The translations under genes were made by a program, and so were the position numbers. Under the pieces are notes generated by a model that did not search any database, was not told the origin of the DNA, and was given only the letters and a program-made list of their open reading frames with translations. A DNA stretch of 22,022 bases from DYTO01 sp040757795. Its GTDB lineage: Archaea; Hadarchaeota; Hadarchaeia; Hadarchaeales; Hadarchaeaceae. This document shows, one piece after another, positions 7,185 to 13,928 of the stretch (positions are counted from its first letter, which is position 1; every line of letters begins with the position of its first letter). Location of the stretch: assembly GCA_040757795.1 (NCBI GenBank), contig JBFLWG010000015.1, positions 1-22,022 on the forward strand. Direction: 5' to 3'.

Positions 7185-8575
7185 CAGACCACCGGCCAGT
7201 TGGGCCCTATCTTGAGGCCCAGCTTCGCGTCGACCTCTGGCCCGATCTCCTTCGCCTGCTCTATTACCTTCTCCTCGTCTATCGTCCGGAGCTTCCTGTT
7301 TTTCATGATGACTTTCCCGCCAATTATGACGGTGTCGACGTCGCCACCGTTCGCCGCGTAAACCAGAGTCGAGACCGGGTTCCTCACTGGGACCAGGTGT
7401 GGCTTGCTCTGGTCAATGGTTATGATGTCCGCCAGCTTCCCAGGCTCGATGGACCCGAGCTCCTCTCCCCAGAGAGTGGACCTCGCCCCGTTGATTGTCG
7501 CCATCTCAAGCACCCGCTCGGCCGGGAGGGCCGTGGGGTTCAGGAGCCTGGCCTTGTGGATTATCGCCGCAAGCTTCATTTCCCTGATCATGTCGTAGCA
7601 GTCGTTGCTGGGGCCCCCATCGCAGCCAAGGGAGACGTTCGCGCTGGCGCCGAGCATCTCCGGGACGTGGGCGAACCCCGACGCAAGCTTCAGGTTGCTC
7701 GCCGGGCAATGGCAGACCGTTCCCTTCGTCTCCTTCAGTATTTCAAAATCCTTCTCCCGCAGCCATACGCCGTGAGCGTATACCACGTGCTCCCCGACCA
7801 GCCCGCAGTGCTTCATGAACTCCATCGGTGTCATGTTGAACTGGTTCTTCATGTACCTGATGTCGTCCTGCACCTCGCCCAGGTGCAGCGTGATTCCGGT
7901 GTTGAACTTTTTCGCGTTCTCGGCTATCTCTCGGAAGTACTCGACGGTGGCGCCGCCTGGGGTCCTGGGACCGAACCAGACGTGTATCCTGTCGTCGGCC
8001 TTCCCGTGCCACCTCTTGTACATATCGATGTTCTGTCGCATGGCCGCTTCCCCATCTTCCACCATGCTCTCGACAATCGCGTCGGGAAAGTCCGCGTAGC
8101 CGCGGAGGTTCATGAGTTTCTTGGTCAGGCAGGCGCGAATCCCTATCCTTTCCACTGACCTCGCTATCTCGTCCAGCCCGTAGCGGAAGTGCATCCCGCT
8201 CTCTATGAAGCAGGTCGTGCCTGACTTGATCATCTCTATGCAGCAGAGCTTCGCGCTGAGCTCCCCCTCTCTTGGGGTGTACGAGCCCTGCAGCGGGTGG
8301 ACGCGCTCCTTCAGCCATGACACCAGCGAGAGGTCGTCTGCGCAGCCCCTGATGAGCGCCTGGGCGAGATGTATGTGGCAGTCGACGAAGCCCGGAAGCA
8401 CAAGCTTTCCCTTGCAGTCGATGACGACGTCTCCAGTGTGCCGCTTTTTTATCTCGCTTGTCTTGCCGACGGCCGTGACCCTGCCCGCGTCTATCGCCAC
8501 GGCGCCGTCCTTCACTATCTCGCGACGGCCGTTCATTGTCACTATCGTTCCGTTCGTCAGCAGAATATCAACCAT
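7184..8575 (-). CDS. Metal-dependent amidohydrolase, probable S-adenosylhomocysteine/methylthioadenosine deaminase type
   Basis: This 463-residue enzyme belongs to the amidohydrolase superfamily branch holding SAH/MTA/adenosine deaminases and chlorohydrolases. Metal ligands expected for the family are visible: His67 and His69 (CHIHL), His231 (HLGE), His268 (AHGVW) and Asp319 (GCDGG). CHCPASNLKLASG (288-300) is the family's typical substrate-pocket strand. LPGFVDCHIHL and SIEPGKLADIITID mark the beta-sandwich edges. It would deaminate a purine-type substrate in the cytosol, but guanine or another ring substrate remains possible. The ATG at 8575 has a TATA-like box about 30 bp upstream and almost no leader. 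It overlaps the ACD alpha gene by one base, an unexpected pairing. Confidence 0.85.
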   Translation of the reverse strand: MVDILLTNGTIVTMNGRREIVKDGAVAIDAGRVTAVGKTSEIKKRHTGDVVIDCKGKLVLPGFVDCHIHLAQALIRGCADDLSLVSWLKERVHPLQGSYTPREGELSAKLCCIEMIKSGTTCFIESGMHFRYGLDEIARSVERIGIRACLTKKLMNLRGYADFPDAIVESMVEDGEAAMRQNIDMYKRWHGKADDRIHVWFGPRTPGGATVEYFREIAENAKKFNTGITLHLGEVQDDIRYMKNQFNMTPMEFMKHCGLVGEHVVYAHGVWLREKDFEILKETKGTVCHCPASNLKLASGFAHVPEMLGASANVSLGCDGGPSNDCYDMIREMKLAAIIHKARLLNPTALPAERVLEMATINGARSTLWGEELGSIEPGKLADIITIDQSKPHLVPVRNPVSTLVYAANGGDVDTVIIGGKVIMKNRKLRTIDEEKVIEQAKEIGPEVDAKLGLKIGPNWPVV

Positions 8576-8602
8576 GGAGACCTAACGATAGTCGGGCGGT
8601 AG

Positions 8603-8613
8603 TTTTTTAATAC
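8603..8613 (-). promoter_or_regulatory. TATA-like box of the amidohydrolase/ACD alpha operon
   Basis: On the minus strand this reads GTATTAAAAAA, about 28-33 bp upstream of the ATG at 8575. The position suits a near-leaderless archaeal transcript for the two-gene operon. Confidence 0.5.
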
Positions 8614-8655
8614 TTTGTATTGTTTGGAAAGCTGGATTGCCGAGCTAATTTTTAT

Positions 8656-8669
8656 AAAAAAAAATAAAA
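8656..8669 (-). terminator. Oligo-T terminator after the small cysteine-rich gene
   Basis: Starting nine bases after the TGA at 8678, the minus strand has TTTT, an A, then nine Ts in a row. A U-rich run of this kind terminates archaeal RNA polymerase without needing a hairpin. It separates the small gene from the amidohydrolase operon promoter. Confidence 0.55.
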
Positions 8670-8677
8670 CGGAAGAG

Positions 8678-8824
8678 TCAGCAACAGCCACACATCGGGA
8701 AACTGTCAATTTCTCCCTTCTCCAACTTTTCCATGAACTTTTTCGCCCTCTCGCCTGTAACCTCAACCTTGAACCCGTTCTCAGTTTCTATGCACTTGAT
8801 TTCACATGCCACTTTTTCTGTCAA
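8678..8824 (-). CDS. Small cysteine-rich protein (48 residues), divergent from PadR-like regulator
   Basis: I do not recognise a family. The gene is short and uses a TTG start at 8824, but a textbook Shine-Dalgarno, AGGAGGTGA (minus strand, 8829-8837), stands seven bases from it after GGAGG. The product begins TEKVACEIKCIETENGFKVE and ends FPMCGCC. Five of 48 residues are cysteine: Cys7 and Cys11 (CEIKC), and Cys45, Cys47, Cys48 (CGCC). In between, GFKVEVTG looks like a strand and ERAKKFMEKLEKG like a helix, suggesting a mini beta-alpha fold closed by a metal or disulfide. It has no signal peptide, so it should be cytosolic. A palindromic operator and TATA box precede it, shared in design with the cysteine-rich regulator on the other strand. 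Metal or thiol binding is inference. Confidence 0.75.
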   Translation of the reverse strand: MTEKVACEIKCIETENGFKVEVTGERAKKFMEKLEKGEIDSFPMCGCC

Positions 8825-8840
8825 TTTCTCACCTCCTAAA

Positions 8841-8856
8841 TATCGGGTGCCCGATA
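8841..8856. promoter_or_regulatory. Palindromic operator 1 (small cysteine-rich gene side)
   Basis: TATCGGGTGCCCGATA is a perfect palindrome with seven-base arms around a TG centre. It lies between the minus-strand TATA-like box (8861-8869) and the Shine-Dalgarno of the small cysteine-rich gene, where a bound repressor would block initiation. It matches operator 2 at 13 of 16 positions. The centres are 42 bp apart, about four helical turns. The natural ligand is the PadR-like regulator encoded next door. Confidence 0.75.
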
Positions 8857-8860
8857 CATG

Positions 8861-8869
8861 TTAAAATAG
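8861..8869 (-). promoter_or_regulatory. TATA-like box of the small cysteine-rich gene
   Basis: The minus strand reads CTATTTTAA here, about 40 bp upstream of the TTG at 8824. This allows a short leader containing the Shine-Dalgarno. Operator 1 begins five bases downstream. Confidence 0.5.
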
Positions 8870-8871
8870 AT

Positions 8872-8880
8872 GCTTTTAAA
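8872..8880 (+). promoter_or_regulatory. TATA-like box of the PadR-like regulator gene
   Basis: GCTTTTAAA is centred about 30 bp upstream of the ATG at 8906 and ends two bases before operator 2. No Shine-Dalgarno is visible between it and the ATG, so the transcript is probably leaderless. Confidence 0.55.
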
Positions 8881-8882
8881 CT

Positions 8883-8898
8883 TATCGGTTGTCCAATA
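8883..8898. promoter_or_regulatory. Palindromic operator 2 (regulator side)
   Basis: TATCGGTTGTCCAATA is an imperfect palindrome and a 13-of-16 match to operator 1. It lies between the TATA-like box and the leaderless start of the PadR-like gene, the expected place for negative autoregulation. It is less symmetrical than operator 1, so a weaker site is plausible. Confidence 0.65.
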
Positions 8899-8905
8899 TT
8901 TATTC

Positions 8906-9238
8906 ATGAAGAAGGCCGAGTGCTGTCCGCCTGAGTACTGCGTCTGCGACATGCGGGGGATGCTTTCTTTTTTGATCCTCTGGATGCTGTCAAAAAAACC
9001 GATGCACGGCCAGGAAATAGCGAAGGAACTGGAAAAAAGGAGAGGGTTCAAGCCGAGCCCGGGCACAATATACCCTGCGCTTAAAGAGCTGAAAAAGAGG
9101 GGGCTGATAAAAGGAGAAAAAAAAGGTAAGGTGGTCGTCTACAGCTTGACTGAAAATACCCAGAAGGAAATAACAAAAACGTGCAAGTATTTTTGCAAAA
9201 TATTTTTCGATGTGTTTGAAAGGCACGGGGAAAGGTAA
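8906..9238 (+). CDS. PadR-like winged-helix regulator with N-terminal cysteine cluster
   Basis: This 110-residue protein is a PadR-type transcriptional regulator. The winged helix spans about residues 19-82: MLSFLILWMLSKKPMHGQEI, the family-typical SPGTIYPALKELKKRGLI, then a basic wing (KGEKKGKVVVYSLT). A helix for dimer contact follows (about 83-107). Unusually, four cysteines stand at the N-terminus (Cys6, 7, 12, 14 in ECCPPEYCVCD) and two in the C-terminal helix (Cys93, Cys97 in CKYFC). These could form a metal or redox site. The start is the ATG at 8906, placed by the TATA box 30 bp upstream; an upstream in-frame start at 8870 would cover the operator. engB follows after four bases. Confidence 0.85.
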   Translation: MKKAECCPPEYCVCDMRGMLSFLILWMLSKKPMHGQEIAKELEKRRGFKPSPGTIYPALKELKKRGLIKGEKKGKVVVYSLTENTQKEITKTCKYFCKIFFDVFERHGER

Positions 9239-9242
9239 CAAA

Positions 9243-9860
9243 ATGGAGATAGTGCTGGTTGGCAGGTCGAACGTCGGGAAGTCCAGCGTCATCAGGCGGC
9301 TCACCGGGAAGCGGCCGAGGGTGGGAAAGAGGCCCGGAGTGACTCGAAAAATCTCCCGCTACGAGTTCGGGAAGCTGGAAATTGTGGACATGCCCGGCTT
9401 CGGTTTCATGTCTGGGGTTCCAAAACACCTGCAGGAGAGGACAAAAGATGAAATCGTGGACTACCTCGAGCATGACAGAGAAAAGATCTGCGTGGCGCTA
9501 GAAGTCGTGGATGCCAAGTCTTTTCTTGAGATCGCGGAGCGGTGGGAAAAAAGGGGACAGGTGCCGGTTGACGTTGAGATGTTTTCTTTCCTGGAGGAAC
9601 TCAGGCTGGGGCCGATAGTGGTAGCCAACAAAATCGATTTGGTGCACCCTGACGACAAAGACAAAATCCTGGACGCCATCTGCGAGAAGCTCGGGCTCAG
9701 CCCGCCGTGGAGGCAGTGGCTGGACATTGTTGCACCGATCTCGGCAAAGACGGGGGAAGGGGTCCCGCAGCTAAGGGCCTTGATCACTGAGAGGCTGGGA
9801 AAGAAAGGGCTGGACCGGCTGGTCAAGTGGCCGAAGGCTGCTGGCGGCGGCCCACTCTAA
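9243..9860 (+). CDS. engB: EngB-type ribosome-biogenesis GTPase
   Basis: This 205-residue P-loop GTPase is of the EngB/YihA family, which acts in large-ribosomal-subunit assembly in bacteria and has archaeal members. GTPase motifs are in order: G1 GRSNVGKSS (residues 7-15), a conserved PGVT (G2 region), G3 DMPGFG, G4 NKID and G5 SAKTGEG. The ATG at 9243 puts the G1 loop seven residues from the start, as usual for the family. AAAGGT a few bases upstream, inside the end of the regulator gene, serves as ribosome binding site. The four-base gap suggests cotranscription with the PadR-like gene, so engB may fall partly under its control. The archaeal G1-G3 insert is short. No defect is seen. Confidence 0.9.
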   Translation: MEIVLVGRSNVGKSSVIRRLTGKRPRVGKRPGVTRKISRYEFGKLEIVDMPGFGFMSGVPKHLQERTKDEIVDYLEHDREKICVALEVVDAKSFLEIAERWEKRGQVPVDVEMFSFLEELRLGPIVVANKIDLVHPDDKDKILDAICEKLGLSPPWRQWLDIVAPISAKTGEGVPQLRALITERLGKKGLDRLVKWPKAAGGGPL

Positions 9861-9899
9861 AGGCTTTTAAGCGGTTTGGCGTTAGACTCTGGGGAACTC

Positions 9900-11273
9900 A
9901 TGGCAGATGTTCTCATAATCGGGGCTGGCCCTGCGGGGCTTTTCGCCGCCCACGAGCTGTCTCAGAATTCCAACCACTCTGTGACAGTCGTGGACTGGGG
10001 AATGGAGATAGAGAAGAGGTACTGCCCGGCCATCGACAAGGGGAAGTGCATCGGCTGCAAACCATGCCACATAATGTGCGGGCTGGGCGGCGCTGGCGGA
10101 ATGTCCAGCGGCATCCTTAACCTTCGGCCGGACATTGGCGGGGACCTGAGCAAGCTCACCAAAAGTAACAAGGCGGCCGAGGACCTTGTGAAGGAGGTTG
10201 ACGATGTTTTTCTGAAGCATGGGGCGCCGAAGGAAACTTATGGGGCAACTGCGAAAGGGGTAGACGAGCTCACCCGGAAGGCCGCCGCTTCAGGCATAAG
10301 GTTCATACCAATCCCGCAGCGCCACATCGGGAGCGAGTACCTGCCAGAAGTCATAAACTCGTTCAAGAAGGCGCTCGAGGACAGGGGCGTCAAGTTCATG
10401 TTCAACACAAAGGTAGACAAGATAGAGAACGGAGAGGCGCTGGTTAACGGGCGTCCTTTGAAATTCAAGTATTTGCTGGCGGCGCCCGGCAGGGTCGGGG
10501 CCGACTGGTTTGCGGAGCAGGCGAGGGAGCTGGGGATGAAGGTCTCGCACGGGGCCATCGACATCGGGGTGAGGGTGGAGATCCCGGCCGTCGTTTATGA
10601 GCAGCTCGTGAAGGTGAACAGGGACCCAAAGTTCCACATAAGGACGAAGACGTTTGACGACTTTGCCAGGACTTTCTGCACCAACGCCCAGGGCATGGTC
10701 ATGGAGGAGCTTTACAACGATCATGTTGGAGTGAACGGCCAGTCGCTCAGGGATAAGAAATCCCCCAACACAAACTTCGCGTTCCTCGTCCACATAGAGC
10801 TCACTCAGCCAGTCACGAACACCACTGCCTACGGGCGGTCGATAGCCTACCTCGCGACGACCATCGGCGGGGGGCGGCCGGTGCTCCAGCGGCTGGGCGA
10901 CCTCAGGGCCGGGAGGAGGTCAACCTGGGAGAGGATCGACCGCGGCCATGTCGACCCGACTCTCAAGAGCGTCACGCCGGGCGACATCTCGATGGCCCTT
11001 CCCGGCAGGATAGTCACGGACATTGTCGAGGGGCTGGAGATGCTGGACAAAGTGGCCCCCGGCGTTGCTTCGGACTCCACGCTGCTCTACGCGCCGGAGG
11101 TCAAGCTATATGCGATGACGGTGGACGTCGACGAGAACATGGAGACCAGCGTTCCGAACATCTTCGTGGCGGGGGACGGGGCCGGGCTGTCGCGGGGGAT
11201 AGTGACCGCCGCCGCGACAGGGCTTCTGGCTGCGAGAGGAATAATCAAAAAAGCTGCCAATGCTGACGCCTGA
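9900..11273 (+). CDS. FAD-dependent dehydrogenase of the COG2509 type with cysteine motif
   Basis: This 457-residue flavoprotein begins MADVLIIGAGPAGLFAAHEL, a Rossmann GxGxxG for FAD. Residues about 42-68 hold CPAIDKGKCIGCKPCHIMCG, followed by GGAGGMSSG. This cysteine pattern is typical of the uncharacterised FAD dehydrogenases of COG2509 and could bind an iron-sulfur cluster. A second FAD contact, FVAGDGAGLSRGIVTAAATG, lies near the C-terminus. The reaction is unknown even for the family. The start at 9900 gives the family N-terminus; an in-frame start at 9876 adds eight unlikely residues. A TATA-like CTTTTAAG lies about 33 bp upstream, so it likely has its own promoter despite being 39 bp after engB. 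No transmembrane segment is seen. Confidence 0.85.
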   Translation: MADVLIIGAGPAGLFAAHELSQNSNHSVTVVDWGMEIEKRYCPAIDKGKCIGCKPCHIMCGLGGAGGMSSGILNLRPDIGGDLSKLTKSNKAAEDLVKEVDDVFLKHGAPKETYGATAKGVDELTRKAAASGIRFIPIPQRHIGSEYLPEVINSFKKALEDRGVKFMFNTKVDKIENGEALVNGRPLKFKYLLAAPGRVGADWFAEQARELGMKVSHGAIDIGVRVEIPAVVYEQLVKVNRDPKFHIRTKTFDDFARTFCTNAQGMVMEELYNDHVGVNGQSLRDKKSPNTNFAFLVHIELTQPVTNTTAYGRSIAYLATTIGGGRPVLQRLGDLRAGRRSTWERIDRGHVDPTLKSVTPGDISMALPGRIVTDIVEGLEMLDKVAPGVASDSTLLYAPEVKLYAMTVDVDENMETSVPNIFVAGDGAGLSRGIVTAAATGLLAARGIIKKAANADA

Positions 11274-11294
11274 AGTGGCCGGAAATCTCACTTT

Positions 11295-11359
11295 TCTTTC
11301 GCGATTTGGTTTCATACACAAAAGTGCGTACAAATACATATTTTAGATGGCGCGAAAGA
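11295..11359. repeat. Nine-base inverted repeat between convergent genes
   Basis: TCTTTCGCG (11295-11303) and CGCGAAAGA (11351-11359) are perfect reverse complements separated by 47 AT-rich bases. They sit in the 108-bp gap between the stops of the FAD dehydrogenase and the helicase. They could pair in read-through RNA from either strand, or be a protein-binding site. No gene is seen in the gap. T-rich runs near 11292-11299 (plus) and 11375-11379 (minus) may help termination. Confidence 0.5.
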
Positions 11360-11381
11360 TGCAAGAAGACTGACAAAAACA

Positions 11382-13451
11382 TCACAATAATTTTTCAACA
11401 GCGCGGACCCTGACATACAACTTTCCGTCTAGCTTGTAAAATTCAGCCTCGGCGCTGAATTTGCGACCCTTCTTGAGAAGATACCTTGGACCACCGTAGC
11501 CATCGGGGGTAAGCAGGGCATGCCACTTGTCATCCACTAGCAGGACAGCGTTGCCCGTGGTTATCTTCTCGACCTCGAAGGTGTGGGTGTCCTGCTTCGT
11601 CGGCTCGGATGCACCGCGTGGCAAAATTCTTCCCCCAACCACCTCAACCTGCTCTTCCTCAACTAACCTTCCCAGCGCTTCCTTCATCACACCACGTTCA
11701 GCTGGGTCCTCCACAACCTCATCAAGACTCAAACCATCTCGGCCGCGTCTCAGAGTTTTCTCGAGCAGCTTCTCGGCGGCTTTTCTCGTATTCCTACCGA
11801 ACTCTCGCTGCTCAAATCTCAACTTTTCCTCATCTAGTTCAGATATAGGTTCGGGCGGCGCCTCAGCGGATATTTCATCTAGCGTCATCCTGTCCACTTC
11901 CGGTGGCGGCCCGGTCCTGAGGATCGGCTGCAGCTCAGAGTTCAGCTTCTTGACCGCCCTCTTCATCTTCTCAGCCATCTTCTTGCTGCTCTGGAGGTAG
12001 GCGACGTCGAGCGTTCCCTCCGCCGCGAGGATGACGACCTTCCCGAAGCTCCCCCTCCCGGTCCTGCCCTTTCTCTGTATGTACCTGATTTCGCTGGGGA
12101 CCGGCTCGTAGAAGAGCACCAAGTCGACGTTTGGGACGTCGAGGCCCTCCTCCCCTATGCTGGTGGCCACGATGGCGTTGAACTCTCCTTCCCTGAATTT
12201 ATCCAGGGTCTCAGCCTGCTCCTCTTGGCTCATCCCTGCCTCGCCCTCCCTGTCGGCCTGCCCCACGAACCTCCTGGCCGAGACGCCGAGCTCAGAAAGC
12301 CGAGAGACTATCGAGGCGGCGGTGGCCCTGTACTGTGTGAAGACCATGATTTTTGAATTTTTGTTTGAGGATACCTGCCCAAGCACAAGCTCCTCGAGCA
12401 TTCTCATCTTCGGGTGGTCCTCCAGCGACTCAAGAAGGTCCAGCACCTCTCCGGCCTCGAGCTCCTTGACCACTCCCTTGTGGCTCCTCTTCTCGCTCCT
12501 CTTCACCCTGTCCATGAAGTCGCGAAATGTGTGGGGGCCCTGGCTCTCAAGCAGCTCCATCGCGTGGTAGAGTGTGAGTGCCGACGACTGGAGACCTAGA
12601 GCGCCGAAGAGCATGCCCCTGTTCCACGGGCCCGCCTTCAGCCTGCGCATGAGCTCGTCGCCTGCTAGCACCAGGTCCCTCCTGAAGATGTACTTCGGGT
12701 GCTTCCTGATTACGCCCATCTTTGCCAGGGAGCTGAGCCGTCTCTCGAGGGCCTTCTTGATGGCGTCACGGACCGGCCCGTATGACTCCGGCAGCTTGGC
12801 GAACTTCCACTCCAGCGCCACGGGACTGACGTATGGCTTGACGTCCTCGTCGTCCTCGGTCCTGGCCTCTACGTGCTCGATGAAGAGGGCCTTGCAGATC
12901 TCCTCTATTTTCATCTTTTCGGCGCCGGGGCTGGCGGTTGTGCCGAGGATCATGGGGTGCTGCGAGTCCCTGACGTAGGCCTGGGCCACTTTCGTGTATG
13001 AATAATTCTTGCGGGCGCGGTGGCATTCGTCGAACACCAGGAGGCTGAAGTCCTTGAGGCTCAGGCCGCTTTCGCTGTCGTTGTGGACCACCTGCGGCGT
13101 GGCGAAGTAGAGCCTGGCCGGTCCGCCCCATGCGTTGAGGCGGTAGTTTGGGGGGGCCCTCCCAGTAAGGATTTCCGCGTCCTCGGGGCGGATTTTCAGG
13201 AACTTGAGGAAGGTGTCGCGGTGCTGAAGCACAAGGGGCCTGGTCGGAGCCATGATCAGGACCTTGTGTCGCCTGTGGTTGTACAGGAATTCTGCCACCA
13301 TAAGCGCGGCTATGACCGTCTTACCGAGCGCGGTCGGGAGCACCACGAGGGTGTTCTTCTTGACGGCCTCGGAGGCGATGCTGTTTTGGTAGTCCCTCTG
13401 CTGGATCAGCTCTTTCCTCAGCAGCGGGTTCTCCATCAGGTTCAACGCCAC
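11382..13451 (-). CDS. hef: Hef/FANCM-family DEAH-type helicase without ERCC4 nuclease
   Basis: This 689-residue superfamily-2 helicase belongs to the archaeal Hef / eukaryal FANCM-Mph1 branch, which remodels stalled forks and branched DNA. Motifs: Q-like region QRDYQNSI (18-25), Walker A LPTALGKT (38-45), Walker B DECH (141-144), motif III TTASPG (171-176), an alpha-helical insert between the RecA domains, and motif VI QRKGRTGR. Classical Hef continues into an ERCC4 nuclease and HhH. Here about 180 residues follow instead: an acidic linker, a probable winged helix (about 580-620) and a beta-rich, OB-like end (THTFEVEKITTGNAVLLVDD onward). The start is GTG at 13451 after AAGGTTGGT; an ATG at 13436 is the alternative. 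The 141-bp upstream gap shows no gene. Confidence 0.85.
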   Translation of the reverse strand: MALNLMENPLLRKELIQQRDYQNSIASEAVKKNTLVVLPTALGKTVIAALMVAEFLYNHRRHKVLIMAPTRPLVLQHRDTFLKFLKIRPEDAEILTGRAPPNYRLNAWGGPARLYFATPQVVHNDSESGLSLKDFSLLVFDECHRARKNYSYTKVAQAYVRDSQHPMILGTTASPGAEKMKIEEICKALFIEHVEARTEDDEDVKPYVSPVALEWKFAKLPESYGPVRDAIKKALERRLSSLAKMGVIRKHPKYIFRRDLVLAGDELMRRLKAGPWNRGMLFGALGLQSSALTLYHAMELLESQGPHTFRDFMDRVKRSEKRSHKGVVKELEAGEVLDLLESLEDHPKMRMLEELVLGQVSSNKNSKIMVFTQYRATAASIVSRLSELGVSARRFVGQADREGEAGMSQEEQAETLDKFREGEFNAIVATSIGEEGLDVPNVDLVLFYEPVPSEIRYIQRKGRTGRGSFGKVVILAAEGTLDVAYLQSSKKMAEKMKRAVKKLNSELQPILRTGPPPEVDRMTLDEISAEAPPEPISELDEEKLRFEQREFGRNTRKAAEKLLEKTLRRGRDGLSLDEVVEDPAERGVMKEALGRLVEEEQVEVVGGRILPRGASEPTKQDTHTFEVEKITTGNAVLLVDDKWHALLTPDGYGGPRYLLKKGRKFSAEAEFYKLDGKLYVRVRAVEKLL

Positions 13452-13592
13452 TTTACCAACCTTGCGGAATCAACTCTGCGCTTTGGTCTTATGGAGTTTG
13501 CGCCAGGCGGTGGGGTCGCCAGTATACACTAGCAAAATCAGCAGATCAAGCTGACAACGGAAAAGGCAAAACGGCCGCCGGTGTCGCGCCTT

Positions 13593-13928
13593 TCAAACCT
13601 CTATGACTTCCCTAGTCGACTTTGCCCTCTCGGGGAACCCCGGGCTCACTTCCGCCACCCCCTTGAGAAGGTCCTCGATCTTTTCCTCGTGAAGCAGCCG
13701 CTTGTACTCCTTCAGCTCCTCGGAACCCCTGAGGAGCAGCCCGCGCTTCTTCGTTGGGTTACCCATGGCGTCCACAGGATTGACCTCGACCACCAGGCGA
13801 GGGGCGGCCTTCCCGTACGACGGAAGTTTCATTATGAAGACGCCTCGGATGTTTGTGGGCTTTCTCTCCCATTCAGCGCCTTCTTTCAGGAACTCCTTGA
13901 GGGATTCGGCCAGCTTTGAGTCTGCCAT
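13593..13928 (-). CDS. Conserved-looking hypothetical protein, 111 residues
   Basis: I do not recognise a family. From the ATG at 13928 (GGTGA six bases upstream) the product starts MADSKLAESLKEFLKEG. A longer in-frame start at 13958 would add ten residues and lacks a good ribosome site. Residues about 28-50 look like two strands (RGVFIMKLPSYG, PRLVVEVNP), then GNPTKKRGLLLRG forms a basic turn and strand. Residues 69-92 are a charged helix (ELKEYKRLLHEEKIEDLLKG). There is no signal peptide, membrane helix or cysteine. The basic patch suggests nucleic-acid or nucleotide binding, which is only a guess. It lies between a cysteine synthase-family gene (75-bp gap) and the Hef-like helicase (141-bp gap), all on one strand. 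Confidence 0.7.
   Translation of the reverse strand: MADSKLAESLKEFLKEGAEWERKPTNIRGVFIMKLPSYGKAAPRLVVEVNPVDAMGNPTKKRGLLLRGSEELKEYKRLLHEEKIEDLLKGVAEVSPGFPERAKSTREVIEV

Noticed and set aside
8557..8766. Minus-strand frame of 69 codons overlapping the small cysteine-rich gene and its terminator
   Set aside because: It runs across the oligo-T terminator and the amidohydrolase promoter in a different frame and has no ribosome binding site.
13452..13592. 141-bp gap upstream of the helicase, checked for tRNA, C/D-box RNA or small gene
   Set aside because: A 5-bp hairpin (TCAGC/GCTGA near 13540-13555) is present, but there is no C box, no cloverleaf and no ribosome-site-preceded frame.
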